Source of the DNA: Linanthus parryae
Lineage: Eukaryota; Streptophyta; Magnoliopsida; Ericales; Polemoniaceae
Length of the DNA stretch: 64,000 nucleotides
NCBI GenBank assembly: GCA_023055425.1
Contig: JALGPY010000015.1
Coordinates: 682,001-746,000 of the forward strand
Direction of reading: 5' to 3'
This document shows positions 31,421 through 43,295 of this stretch, one piece after another. Below the pieces are notes generated by a model. That model saw only the letters and a list, made by a program, of their open reading frames with translations. It did not search any database and was not told the DNA's origin. Position 1 is the stretch's first letter, and every line of letters starts with the position of its first letter. A program made the position numbers and the translations under genes.

Positions 31421-32860
31421 ATGTGGTCTTAATTGATCATCAAAGCCTATCCCCGCGATAGCAGCAAACGCAAGCACGATCTTAATTGATCATCAAAAGC
31501 CTATCTCTACGATAGCAGCAAACACAAACACGATCTTAACTGATCATCAAAAGCCTATCTCTATGATAGCAGCAAACACGAATGCGATCTTTATTGATCA
31601 TCAAAGCCTATCTCACACGATAGCAAACGCGATCTTAACTGATCATCAAAGCCTATCTCACACGATAGCAAACGCGATCTTAACTGATCATCTAAAGCCC
31701 ATCTCCTACGATGGCAGCCAATGCAAACGCGATCTCAAGCGATCATCAAAGCCTATCTCATACGATATCAAACGCGATCTCAATCGATCATCAAAGCCTA
31801 TCTCATACGATAGCAAACGCGATCTCAATCGATCATCAAAGCCTATCTCACACGATAGCAAACGCGATCTTAACTGATCATCAAAGCCTATCTCACACGA
31901 TAGCAAACGCGATCTTAACTGATCATCTAAAGCCCATCTCCTACGATGGCAGCCAATGCAAACGCGATCTCAAACGATCATCAAAGCCTATCTCATACGA
32001 TAGCAAACGCGATCTCAAGCGATCATCAAAGCCTATCTCATACGATAGCAAACGCGATCTCAAGCGATCATCAAAGCCTATCTCATACGGTAGCAAACGC
32101 GATCTCAATCGATCATCAAAGCCTATCTCGTACGATAGCAAACGCGATCTCAACCGATCATTAAAGCCTATCTCTTACGATAGCAGCTACACGCGAGTGC
32201 GATCTTAAATGATCATCTAAAGCCCATCTCCTACGATGGCAGCAAATGCAAATGCGATCTTAAGTGATCATCTAAAGCCTATCTCCCACGGTAGCAATCA
32301 AATGCAAATGCGATCTTCAGTGATCATTAACGCCTATTTCTCATGGTAGCAATCAAACGCAAATGCGATCCTAAGTGATCATTAAAGCCTATCTCTTGCG
32401 ATAGCAACCAAACGAAAATGCGATCTTAAATGATCATCCAAAGCCTATCCTTTGCGACAGCAGCGAAATACAAAATGATCTCAATCGATCATCTAAAGCC
32501 TATCTATAGAAGATAGCAGGTTCTACAGATGCGATCTTATAATGGTCTTCTTAAGCCTATCTATTACGATAGCAATTTCTACGCAAAGTAATTTTGGTTA
32601 ATAACCCAAGCCCGCCTGTTATGATGGCAACGTACGTGCAGAATCATTTTATTAGATCTTCCAAAGATCTATCTGCTGTGATAGCAGTTTATGCGAGAAA
32701 CGATCTCAGACAAAGCCTATCTTCTATGATAGCAATTTGCGTGGCTCAACGATCTTGATTAATCTCTGGAAAATTATCCGGAACGATGGCAACGTTGTGA
32801 ACGTGATCTCATACGATTTACAACGACCAACTACAAGCCCATCCGTCAAGATGGCACAGC
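31420..32860 (+). repeat. 45-bp and 55-bp tandem repeat array of Tat copy 2
   Basis: Head-to-tail units of 45 bp (AAAGCCTATCTCACACGATA, then GCAAACGCGATC...TGATCATC) mixed with 55-bp units containing GCCCATCTCCTACGATGGCAG. Between 31590 and 32165 they form a higher-order repeat of 235 bp (four short plus one long): the long unit recurs at 31691 and 31926. The array is nearly twice as long as in copy 1 and the short unit lost about 10 bases. Every unit keeps the small hairpin CTATC/GATAG or CCATC/GATGG. The frames it opens on both strands are by-products. Confidence 0.92.
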
Positions 32861-34281
32861 TGCTAAATTACGATCTTAAATGATCTAGCGAAACGTCTGC
32901 GAATTGACATCGCATATGAGAAATCATTATATGGAATTATGCAAGGCAAAACAAGCCGAAACGCATGCGAAATTGTATTTTGTTGCAAAGAACAGATAAT
33001 ACAAGAGCTATTTATCATTATGAGTCAAATGACTTACAATTTATCTATCTAGATAGCAGCTTACAAGCGAAAAGCTCGCATCTAACTACACAGCCAACAT
33101 GGCTTACAATACATTCGAAAAATGGCTGATAAGCCAGAGATGCGCCAAGAGAACTCTCGACTAAGAAAAGAGAGAATCCACCGGTCCTGACACCGGCAGC
33201 ACAGTACGCAGATCCGCGGCCAAAGATCTGTAGCAAGTAGGATGCATCTGCGAAGAGATTAACTCGCCATTTGCTACATCCTTAACGGCAAGAGCCGGGC
33301 GAATCCACGTCCAAAGATCTTAGGGTCCGACGAAACCCCTGTCTGATCAAGATATGTACCAGAGGAACCACCTGTTCCGGCATATGCCGTCGTGCAAAAC
33401 AGGGGAAGCCGTCATTCCTCTGGTACTGGGCTCCTTGTCATGATAGACAAGGGCGTTGGCGAGCCTCCTGAGTTCAAGAACGAAGAGGCAGGAAACTCTC
33501 CTTCAGGGATGCTGGAGGAGAATCACGCCGTTCATTACGAGACGGTAGCACGGTCACTACGGCGCTGCACCTCGCCACGAGGCGGCCGGAAACATGACCT
33601 GCACACATAATACACGAAGAAATTTCTTCGAACGCACATGAGGTATTATCTGCATCCTCTTTATGACGGTTATAAACGGCGATGAGCCTCATAAAGTGGA
33701 TCTTGGAAACTATTTCTATGGCACAAAGCGCAAACTCAGGATTCAAAGCCTGAAGTTGCCATGAATCAACGAAAAACAAGCGTTGAAGCCAGCAGTCGTA
33801 AAGACTCACGGCAAAGCACGTGTTTGGGATGAAGAACCCAAATGACAAAGGCAGGGTTTATATAGGCCCTGTGGAGACTCTTCGGTTGCTTAAGATGAGT
33901 CAGCAAATTCAAAAAGAGGGTAAGTTCAATCACTTACGCCTTGAAAAGCAGTAACAATCAATTACCCTACTAAAGGCTACGACGATTCGGTTGCGTATCC
34001 TAATAAATGACGGATAGTCATGATTCGGATGGACTTCCCAACGGAAGCGTGCTTATCTGCCGAGAAATTAGCGCGAAAATCAAGCAAAGAATCAATTGCT
34101 GATGTCATAATTGGATATGCACAGAAAATGTCCAATCAAATCCCGAAAAGGGCAAAACGGGCAAACTCATTGTTTGTTGTCAAAAAAGAGGGGGGAGAAA
34201 CCCTAGCAACATTACATTAATGTTTCAAAGCATTACATTAATGTCTCAGCCATTTTCCTTTCTTTTCAATAAAACGAAAAG
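32861..34281. other. Non-coding middle region of Tat copy 2
   Basis: It aligns with 7440-8966 of copy 1. It contains the nested hairpin at 33356-33426 and doubled ACATTAATGT palindromes at about 34212-34245. No frame is shared with copy 1. It lies between the converging sense and antisense units. Confidence 0.6.
33356..33426. other. Conserved nested hairpin, Tat copy 2
   Basis: GTACCAGAGGAA (33356-33367) pairs with TTCCTCTGGTAC (33415-33426), and CCTGTT (33371-33376) with AACAGG (33398-33403). The core is the palindrome CGGCATATGCCG (33378-33389), where copy 1 has a different but also self-pairing core. Confidence 0.7.
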
Positions 34282-37200
34282 TCAAAACAAATTTTTGACT
34301 AAGGAGTCCTGGGGCTCGAACTGCTCGATCAGCCTCTCCACTTGTTGCACTTCTTGCTTTAGCTGCTCGCACTTGGCATTCATTTCGTCATACAGCTTCA
34401 AAGCTTCATCAACCTTTTGCTTCTGCTGCTCCACCTTCTGCATCTCCGCTGCGAGATTCTGGTGCCCGAGATTCAAGGTTACAGCTGCGCGAATCAGTGT
34501 AACTCTGTCCTTAAGGAATTTCAAACCAAGTCTGCCTTGGACTTTGAGCACGAGATTTTGGCACATGCCACACAGCAATTCAGCACTCTGGGCCGAGATG
34601 GTCGCAGGTGTAGCCGCACACAGCTGTTCCAGTATCCAAATGGCTTCAGTAAGGAATAGCCTCCTGTCAAAAGGAACGATCTCCAGACACCTCACGAACG
34701 AGCGGGGGTATCTGAGGCGCATTCGAACCACCCAGTCTACATCGGTTTGCTTCAAACCTGAGACATCAAAAACGAGTTGTAATGTCAGAACTCGCAAGCA
34801 AATAATACGACGTGCGAATGGTAAATCTCTACTTACCAGTGCCTTCCAGAATTTGGTGAATAGAGGGAATGCGAGCCACCGGGTTGTTCGAAGACTGCCC
34901 TCGCTCCATGGCTCTCCTATCAGCTGCGAGCTCCAACCTCTCATAGTCAGGAGGAAGAGTGTAGGCCGCACCAGCTGCGACTACGTTCCCAACCTGCGAG
35001 CCCCAAATGCTCCACGCAGGAATAGGTGCTTCTGGCTCAGTCATTGCCGGAGGCGCGGGAACAGCCGAAGTCGTTGGGCGAAAGACATTCTCAGGTGCGA
35101 AAACATTAGCATCACTTGTCCTTTCTTCCCCACCACCGGTACGGACACCTTCGTCCATCGGCACAGCATCGGCTTCGACATCATCGGAGAGCTCGATGAC
35201 ATCCTCGAGATGCTCACTTGCGTGTCCAGCAGCTGCGACGGGCTTCTCGGTATGGGAGCTCGAAATTGGAACATGGGATGCAGAAGGCTGACTTCTCTGC
35301 TCCAGCTCAGGTTTCTCAGCATGGCCTACGATACCAAATGCGACAATATGAGGTAACTTGTGTTATAAGTTATTTCACTATCTTTGCTAAAGCTAAGAAT
35401 AAGCACCTCCACGCGAAGGTGGGATTAAGGTATCCTCATCGTACACTAGGGACGTGGAACCGTGCCCTATCAGTGTATCTTCACTAAGCAAATCTTTAAG
35501 AGAAGCGTGACCTGGGACGCAAGTAAACCAGTCATGATTTTGCCTCAAGTGGCTACAGCCTAGCATGCGCGTATTACTCAAAACAATTACCTGAGGGTTC
35601 TCCGCATTTGCTTACCAACCAACGGCGAATGTCAGGCTTTGACACACCGTGCTTTAACGCACCCACAATTACATCTCTATAAGTAACTGCGAGATTGAAG
35701 ATCTCACCTTTATCGCCACCTGCGATCTCTGCGAAGTCCGCTTGGACTTGCTCTAGCTCTGCTGTGTCCTCTTCAGGAACCTCATCTTCCTCCTCCACAT
35801 GAGGAGCCACTTCTTCAGGAACCTCGTCTTCCTCGCTAGTTGGACGCGCTAAGTCGTCAACATGCCGCTCCTCGAGGCTCCGCTGTTTCACAAGCTCGAG
35901 CTCCTCTTCCTCTCGCTGCCTTCTTCTCGCAGCAGCCTCCGCGGCTGTCTTCCGGGATTCAGCAAGAACATCCTCGCTTATGGGATCATCTGAAACGCCA
36001 GCATGGGCATTTCTCTTTTGCCTCTTGGCCACAGGGCCACCAACGGCTTCATCATCATCACCTGCGAATATACAATTGGTTCAAAGAAAAGAACTGCATA
36101 GAAGTCATGATAAAGGACAAGAAAATGCGGCGGAAGTACCTCCTGACTCTTCCTCGCGCATTACAACTGTTCCTTCTTCTTCTCCGTTACTTGCCTGGGG
36201 CTCCTGCCTCTCTTCCTCTTCCTCTTGGTTGAATGGAACGAAGGTTTCAACTGCGAGATCTTTTCGCACCTTGCCGGGCATACGACCCTTACCTTTGTCC
36301 TTGACAGAAAGGGACCTCGCTGGGGGCGAAGCCGGAGCGCTCCTAGGGGAAGAAATCGTAATCCCCTTTTGCCTAGGCCTCTTCGCTCTCGGCGCCGCAG
36401 TCGCTGGAGGGGACGGGTCATCTCTAGGAGGAGACGGAGCCGGAGGGTTGTCTATCAGCGAGTCAGCAAAAGTATTCATGACCCTGCGAACTTTTGTTTC
36501 GACCTCGGCATCCATCCTCCATGCCAGCCGATACGACTCCCCCCTTCTCCTGGTCGCAACAATGGTATCCACCAGCGATTTGGAACGGTCACCAGCTGCG
36601 AACCTCCGCACATGACACTAAACAATACAGAGCAAAAAGCATCAGTGCAAGCAAATCAAAGAGCTCAAAGCACACAAGGAAACTGCTTACCTCAGCAAAC
36701 GCCTTGCTATATTTGATGACCTGCGTGTCACCTTTCCTGATGGCATCGACTTGCTCCTTCAGAATGAAATCCGGGCACAAATGGTTCTCGCGGTCCAACA
36801 ACGAGTAGCAGCCGTACTCAGACTCGCTCAAACTGCAATTGGGGCGAAACGGAAAAGAGTTTCTCTTGATCAAGGGGGCCCTTCCTGGCTGCGCCGCCGC
36901 CTCCGTCTCCATCCTCGTATGCTGGGCAATCCAGTATGCGATCCAATTCTGGGAACAACCACCCCTGCGAGTTCCCGCAGGCTGCTCAAAGGGAAGATTG
37001 CTCATAAGGACCGTCTTGCATTCCTTTGTCAGCAAGCGCTTGTAGCACCCTCTAACGATAGACTGGGGCCAGATTGATGGGGCCACCGCATCGAAACCAA
37101 ACTGAGGAGAGACCCGAGTGGGGTCAACATCCACTGTAAGCCTTTCATATCGTGGCGCGAGCTCACGAATATGCTCTGCAAGTGCAGGAAGAGAACTTCG

Positions 37201-38571
37201 CAGACACCAGCAAAAGAACTCACGATAGCGCTCGTGGAAATGCGATCCCTTCTCAAAGAGAAGGTCTTCTGACAAGACCATACCTTCGGAGGGGTATAGC
37301 TTCGGAAACCACCGCACATTCTCAATACGTGTGGCGTAAGGCCTGGCAGTGAACTCCCTTCGCTTGTCGCATATCAAGCTCCAAGTACACTTGGTGTTGC
37401 TTGCACCAAACCATCTCGCAGCCCTTCCGCTGTTGAGCGCTTTCGTCTCGCCTGGGGGACACCACTTCTCAAGTGGGAGGGGAGTTGGAGCATAAGACGG
37501 CCAACGCTCGAAAACCCACATTGTCAAAAAGCTGATATTGACAAAGGTCAGAACATCGAGGCGGCCACGCGATTCCCTCATCGCCAGAACCAGCTGATCC
37601 AGCCTGTAATATAGCGTGCCCAAGACCAAGGGTCCAAGTGCAACTCTCTGGCCAAGAGCGAGCCTCACCGCAAGTGGCAGCACATGGTAGAAGACCCCAT
37701 CATGGGGGTGACCATCAATCAGAAATCTCGACAGCCAAGCACAAAGAAAGGCGCAAAGGGTCAAATGATAACCCTTGCCCTCTACGTAATTCTCGGCCTC
37801 CGGGTCCTCGCTCAAAAGCTTCTTAGTAATGCTGCTGCTCGCATAGTCTCGGAAGAAGTACTGCAACCATTTGTTCCAGGTATTCTTCGCAGACGTATCA
37901 ACCAGCTGCCAGTTCGGAAGAGGTTTTGTACTGGTCCACCGAGTGGAGATTTTCTTCACCTCTGCTAAGCACTCCTCCATCTGCGCGTACAAGGCTAATT
38001 CCGCAGATGTCCTTAAGTGACTCAAGGGGTCCACCTCGCCCATGGGGGAAAGCTCATACAGCATCTGAACGTCCTCGAGCGTGGGGGCAGCCTCGAACTC
38101 AGCAAAGTGAAACGTGTGAGTCGCAGGCGAATAGCGGGACAGAAGGTCTAGAAGCATGGACTGATCCAACTTCACGGCAGCACCCTTCATAGCACGAACA
38201 GCGAAGAAAATGCCGGCTTCATCAAGAGTTTCGGCGTAATTACCCAACACGTGGTCAGTCCACTCATCCATATAGTCCAACTTCTGGACAAACGCCTGAG
38301 TAGAAATCGCAGTGTATGGGAAGTGCCCGTTCTCGATTCCCAATCGAACCACATCCTCGGAGCCAACTAACTCGAGCAAGGCTGAGTTAACTGGGCGAGT
38401 CAGTGTTAACAACTGCTCAACAGGAACAGGATCAGGCATCCTCTTCGCCTTCACCCTCGCGTGGTAAAAATCTTTCCCACCCAGAAAGGGGGCTTTTCGC
38501 CACAGAGACTGCGGAAGCTCCGGCATCTCTTCATCTTCCTTGACGGGTCTGGTTACCCTTGTTTTGGCCAT
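34282..38571 (-). CDS. Antisense six-exon gene with plant-mobile-domain-like N-terminus, Tat copy 2
   Basis: Predicted exons on the minus strand: 38571-36691 (1881 nt), 36617-36140 (478), 36061-35591 (471), 35511-35407 (105), 35325-34837 (489), 34757-34282 (476). All introns are GT..AG and the phases 0,1,1,1,1 give 1300 codons including the stop. Exons 1, 4, 5 and 6 have exactly the copy 1 lengths; exons 2 and 3 differ by 6 and 3 nt. Exon 1 carries the plant-mobile-domain-like region (THTFHFAEFEAAPTLEDVQMLYEL). The rest is charged linker plus a C-terminal coiled coil (EMQKVEQQKQKVDEALKLYDEMNAKC, in parts). No signal peptide or membrane segment is seen. Its role in the element's life cycle is unknown; the mobile-domain family is linked to transposons and to MAIN/MAIL1-type host proteins. 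Confidence 0.85.
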
Positions 38572-38583
38572 TCCTGCGAAAGG

Positions 38584-38621
<38 letters not shown>

Positions 38622-39268
38622 GGGAGAAATACCACACCAGTCAGTTTGAATTTTGAATTCGAGACTTATGCAAAGGAATGCAAACAGTTCCGGTGCCGAT
38701 TTCAGAAATTGGGTAATTGCAAGATCCAATATCGTCGAAAGAGTAAAGCGAAGCGGGATTAAAGATCAAAACCCCTTCACAGATTCCATGGGTTTACAGA
38801 TTCAACGCAGTTCAAGGCAAACGCCGGTACTTTAAAATCAAAAAGTAAACGAGGCCAACCTTGTTTCCTTGAAGCCTGCTTGGATATGCACAGTTGAAGA
38901 ATACGATTTGCAGTTCTGAACTGATGGTTAATGATCTGGATCTGCTCTCGAAGATCTCCGGGTACCATTCACTTTAAGAGAAAGAAGTGATGCTCTGCAA
39001 TAATGGGATACAAGGTATTTATCCAAAAGAATGAGGGGTTGCGTCCCTTCAGTAGTCGAATCGCAACCGTCACCGTCGTGTCGCGCAATCACAGGACGGG
39101 CTGACGTCACGCCTAAAACCCTAAAGGTCAGACGGCACGACTCTAGGGGTTTTAGGTCATAATTACACGCACGGGGGCTGAACTTACCCGTATTTGAATT
39201 GGTGCGTGACGACGACGCGCATGTTGGTTTCCGCGCATGGAAGCCTATACAGCTACAAGCCTTCACGC
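38572..39268. other. Upstream side of the antisense gene, Tat copy 2
   Basis: It aligns with 13272-13992. A run of 33 A (38586-38618), on the minus strand a T run, lies just before the acceptor-like CCTTTCGCAG that precedes the start ATG. No coding is visible. The antisense promoter should lie here or in the 3' LTR. Confidence 0.45.
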
Positions 39269-39270
39269 GC

Positions 39271-39282
39271 AGAAAGGGGGCT
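39271..39282 (+). other. Polypurine tract of Tat copy 2
   Basis: AGAAAGGGGGCT just before TGTAGATA of the 3' LTR. Confidence 0.85.
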
Positions 39283-39284
39283 AA

Positions 39285-39909
39285 TGTAGATACTGCTTTA
39301 TGACATGGCTAATCTTAGCCACGTGGCGACCATCCAGCACACCATATTGTGCTCCACACACACAGGATCACCAGCCGAGCTGATCCATGTGGGGGCTGCG
39401 AGACAGAGCCCTCGCATACCACTGCACGGGACTTGTAGGGATTTGTGGTTTGGAGGCTAGGGTAAGCCCTGTCGCGTGCGAGCCAAGCCCGCGCGCGACC
39501 TTTAGTAACTGTTTTGAGAGATCTATGGCACGAGCTCCCTAGACCCGGTCAATCCGGTCAAACCCGGTCAACCTCGTAACGGTTCCGGTACTCGCGCACC
39601 ACGTGCTCTAACGGTTCCTATATACTCGGACGAACGTGCCGTTACGGTTAAGCTAATTAAGCCGCCATTAATGGGCGCATTAACTACACTACAACGGCCA
39701 CGTTCTCCAGTATATATATATCGTTACTCTTTCCATACAAAGAGAACAACACTGCCATACGCGGAAGCTCTGCCAAACCTCTGTCTCTCTCTCAGACATT
39801 GCTACTGACTTACTCTCTCCCTACACACACCCCTATTCTTCCTGTGCGATCTCTGATCCACTACGTACGGTGTACACGGAGGTCTCCCTGCCGGAATCTC
39901 TTGTGCACA
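39285..39909 (+). repeat. 3' LTR of Tat copy 2
   Basis: 625 bp; I read no difference from 24167-24791. Followed by GGAAC, the target duplication, after which element B's RT resumes. Confidence 0.97.
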
Positions 39910-39914
39910 GGAAC

Positions 39915-41264
39915 AAAGCCAGACTGGTGGCATAGGGATATAATCAGGAAAAAGGTATAGATTATAAGGAGACTTTTGCTCCTGTTGCCAGGTTAGAAGC
40001 TATTAGAATACTTCTTGCATTTGCATCTCACAATCACATAAAGCTTTATCAAATGGATGTCAAATGTGCTTTTCTGAATGGTTATTTACAAGAAGATGTT
40101 TTTGTAGCACAACCTCCTGGTTTTGAAGATGAAAACTTTCCTGATCATGTTTACAAACTAGACAAAGTTCTTAATGGGTTAAAACAAGCTCCAAGACCTT
40201 GGTATGATAGACTTTCAAAATTTCTACTTGACAACAATTTCAAGAGAGGTCTAGTGGATAAAAATATTTTCATTAAACATCATCAAAGTGATTTGTTAGT
40301 AGTTCAGATCTATGTGGATGATATTCTATTTGGTTCTACTAATGATGCTCTTTCAAAAGAGTTCTCTAGTGTGATGTGCAGGGAGTTTGAGATGAGCTTA
40401 ATGGGAGAATTGAATTTCTTTCTTGGACTTCATATCTTACAAATGAAGAAAGGAATTTTTGTACATCAAGGAAAATATACCACGGACTTATTGAACAAGT
40501 ACAATATGTCACAGTCCAAGGTGCTTAAAAACCCTATGAGTTCATCACTCTCATTAGACAAGGATTCAAATGGTAAGAGTGTGAATCAGAAGGAATACAG
40601 AAGTATGAATGGATCACTTTTGTACTTAACTGCTAGTAGACCTGATATTATGTTCGGTGTCTGTATATGTGCTAGATTTCAAGCAGATCCTAAGGAAAGT
40701 CATTTAACTGCAATCAAAAGAGTCTTTAGATATTTGAATGGAACCAGAGACTTGGGGATTTGGTATCCAAGGAGATCTAATTTTATGTTGAGTGGCTATT
40801 CAGATGCAGATTTTGCAGGGTATAAAGTAGATAGGAAGAGTACTTCTGGATGTTTCCAGTTTCTTAGATCTTCACTGATCAGTTGGCATTCTAAAAAGAA
40901 AAATTTTGTAGCATTATCAACTGCAGAAGCTGAATACATTACAGCTGGAGCTTGCTGTTCACAAGTGTTATGGATTGCTCATCAACTTAGAGATCTTGGC
41001 TATAATTTCAGAAATGTGCCTATTCATTGTGACAATACAAGTGCTATCTCAATCTCTAAGAATCCAGTTCAGCACTCAAGAACCAAGCACATAGATGTGA
41101 GACATCACTTCCTTAGAGATCATGCAGAACAAGGTGATGTTGTTTTATCTTTTATTTCTACTTCAATGCAGATTGCTGATAGTTTCACTAAACCTTTGCC
41201 AGATGATAGGTTTTCATCCCTAAGGCTTGAATTGGGGATGTTAAACAAGGATACATTGGTTTAG
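39915..41264 (+). pseudogene. pol: RT and RNase H of SIRE-type element B, right part
   Basis: It continues the RT interrupted at 24166: KARLVA, a stop (TAG at 39933-39935) where Gln is usual, then GYNQEKGIDYKETFAPVARLE. The long open part from 40053 has MDVKCAFLNGYLQEDVFV, the catalytic IYVDDILFGS (YVDD at 40311-40322), and RNase H with SDADFAG, LSTAEAEYI, CDNTSAI and TKHIDVRHHFLRD. The end is DTLV followed by a GGGGGAG stretch. The enzyme part is well kept; one in-frame stop is the main damage. Confidence 0.9.
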
Positions 41265-41705
41265 GGGGAGTATTGGCACTTGTGTTTATGTGTTGGAATA
41301 TCAAAGCCTTGAGATTATACTTTCCAAAGCCTTGAAAGTATAGCTCAAAGCTTTGAAGTTTGTCAAACTGCAGAAAATCTCAAGGCCTTGAAATTGTTCT
41401 CCAGGTCTTGAAACATTTGTATTTTTAAAAAAAAAAATGGATCATCAAATATTATATCTTATCTTTTTAGATAACTGTATAATATTTGAATTACTCAGAG
41501 AATTTCTTAAAATATCCAAAAATATTTTCGTAGATTCTTTTTGCATGTTGATTTCAGTAGAGTCTTTTTATGACTCATCCTTTTTAAGCTACTTATGCTG
41601 AAAGTCAGGGCTTATTCTTCTTCATTCTCTCTCAATTCTATACATCTCTCTACTCTCTCTCTATTTTTTCTCAATCTCATTATCTTCTCAAAACTTAAAC
41701 CCACA
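41265..41705 (+). other. Spacer between pol and the env-like ORF of element B
   Basis: No coding beyond a possible upstream extension of the next frame from 41595. It holds five variants of CAAAGCCTTGA/CAAGGCCTTGA between about 41295 and 41412, the densest cluster in the element. A CT-rich stretch at 41620-41690 precedes the next ATG. Confidence 0.6.
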
Positions 41706-43295
41706 ATGGAGCGCACATCAGCCAGGATTCAACAACAGGGGAAGTCTTCTGGCAGATCCAAGAAGAAGGAAAATAAGAAGGAGAAGATTGTGATCTCTGA
41801 TTCGGATTCAGAGAATACTCAGATTTTGCATGAGGACACTCCTCCTGCAAAGAAGATCAGAACAGAAAAGGGAGATGAGGGCTCAAGCATTGATCCACAG
41901 AAGGAGACAGAGACTCAAGGTGGTGATCAACCTAGGTCAGACAAAAAGAAAGGGGGAGAGAAGAAAAAGGCTGGAGAAGAAGAAAAGGGGAAATCTGCTC
42001 AAGAAATCAAGAAGAAGCCAACTGAAGGAGAACAAGAGAAGAGCGAATCCACTGAGAAGAAAACAAGGGTTAAGCAGGTTGCTGCTGCAACCAAAAAGGG
42101 TTATCAAGGTAAGAATGCACTTCCTTCAGATTGGTTTGTTAGTTCTGAAGTTAGGACTGTGTGGATGCAAGGTTATGCTTCTTCTAAGGTTGCTTTTAGT
42201 AGTATGGTTTCTGAGGAGTTATTGGATAAACTAGATATTGATTGTATGAGAAAGTTAAGAGAAACTGCAATTTGGAAGGTGTAAAATCCTAGTTCAAAGG
42301 CTTATCCTAGGTTAACTAGATTATTTTATCTGAATCTGGTTCATGAAGGAGATGATAAGATGGTGTTAACTTCTAAAGTGGCTGGGATAAATTTGAGGCT
42401 AGATCATAGGACTTTTGCCAAATTCTTGGGCCTTCCTAGGAAGTATAATGTTGGAGATTATACTGATAGGAAGGAGTGTCTGGAAAAAGCAAAAGAAATG
42501 TTTTTCATTGATGGTGTACCCTCTGGTCCAAAGAAGTTGACACACTCTGTGCTCACCTGTGAAGCTAAGATCTTGTTTACAATTCTGATGAGGAGTGTTA
42601 TTCCTAGGGAGAACTCAAGGGAGTTGGTTACTGATAAAGTTCTCATACTGATGTATCTGATATGTCAAGGGTTTGAGATAGACTTGCCAACAGTTGTTAT
42701 GGAGCATATGATCTATTGTGCAACTAGAACTAGAAACCATCCTCTTCTATATGCCAACCTTTTACCTCTTTTCTTTGAGATTTTTGATGTACCTGTGAAA
42801 GGGGAGGAAAATATTACTGGAGGTTTTGGGTTGATTGATGTAACTTCCTTACAAAGGATTGGAGTAGTTCAGACTGGGAAAGGTCATTTGAAAATTTATT
42901 AAGAATTGTCAAAGGATGAGCTTGGGGAGAAGGAGTTTGTTAAATCAAAGGGGGAAACATCAGGGAAAGGACAAGAAATCGAGGATTACTCTTTGTTAGT
43001 TGTGAAATTTTAAGATCAGCAGGTTGAGATTGAAGATCTCAGACAAAGGTTATTTGATCTGTCTTCTGAATTTAACCAGTTCAAGGTTTTGATGAATGTG
43101 ATGAATGGAAAACTGGATGTTGTCATCAAAGGTTTGAACTTGGAGAAGATACCTTCTGCTACTAGTCATGACACCAGTGTGGACTCAGATGAAAGACTAG
43201 GTGATTTCTTGAAGAAGAAAAAGAAGCCAATTCCAGTGGTGCTCACTTCAAAAGATCTGTATGAGCAAATTGATGAAGAAGATGCTGGTGAAGAC

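Larger units (their letters stand above)
24167..39909 (+). mobile_element. Complete Tat-type Ty3/gypsy retrotransposon, copy 2 (15,743 bp)
   Basis: Two 625-bp LTRs that I read as identical, and a perfect 5-bp target duplication GGAAC (24162-24166, 39910-39914) inside element B's RT. Order: LTR, primer site, gag-pro, TGA with hairpin, pol, hairpins with poly(A) signal, tandem array, nested hairpin, antisense spliced gene, polypurine tract, LTR. I find no disabling change in either coding unit: protease Asp, RT YVDD and integrase D, D, E are all present. The identical LTRs mean a recent insertion. It may be an active, autonomous element; activity is inferred. Confidence 0.96.

Noticed and set aside
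31563..32208. Long frames on both strands with repeating SKPISYDSKRDL-like peptides
   Set aside because: They are the tandem array read in open frames (45 is a multiple of three); the 54-bp array of copy 1 has no matching protein.
34220..35356. 378-residue plus-strand frame in Tat copy 2
   Set aside because: It lies opposite exons 5-6 of the antisense gene and has no counterpart of that length in copy 1.
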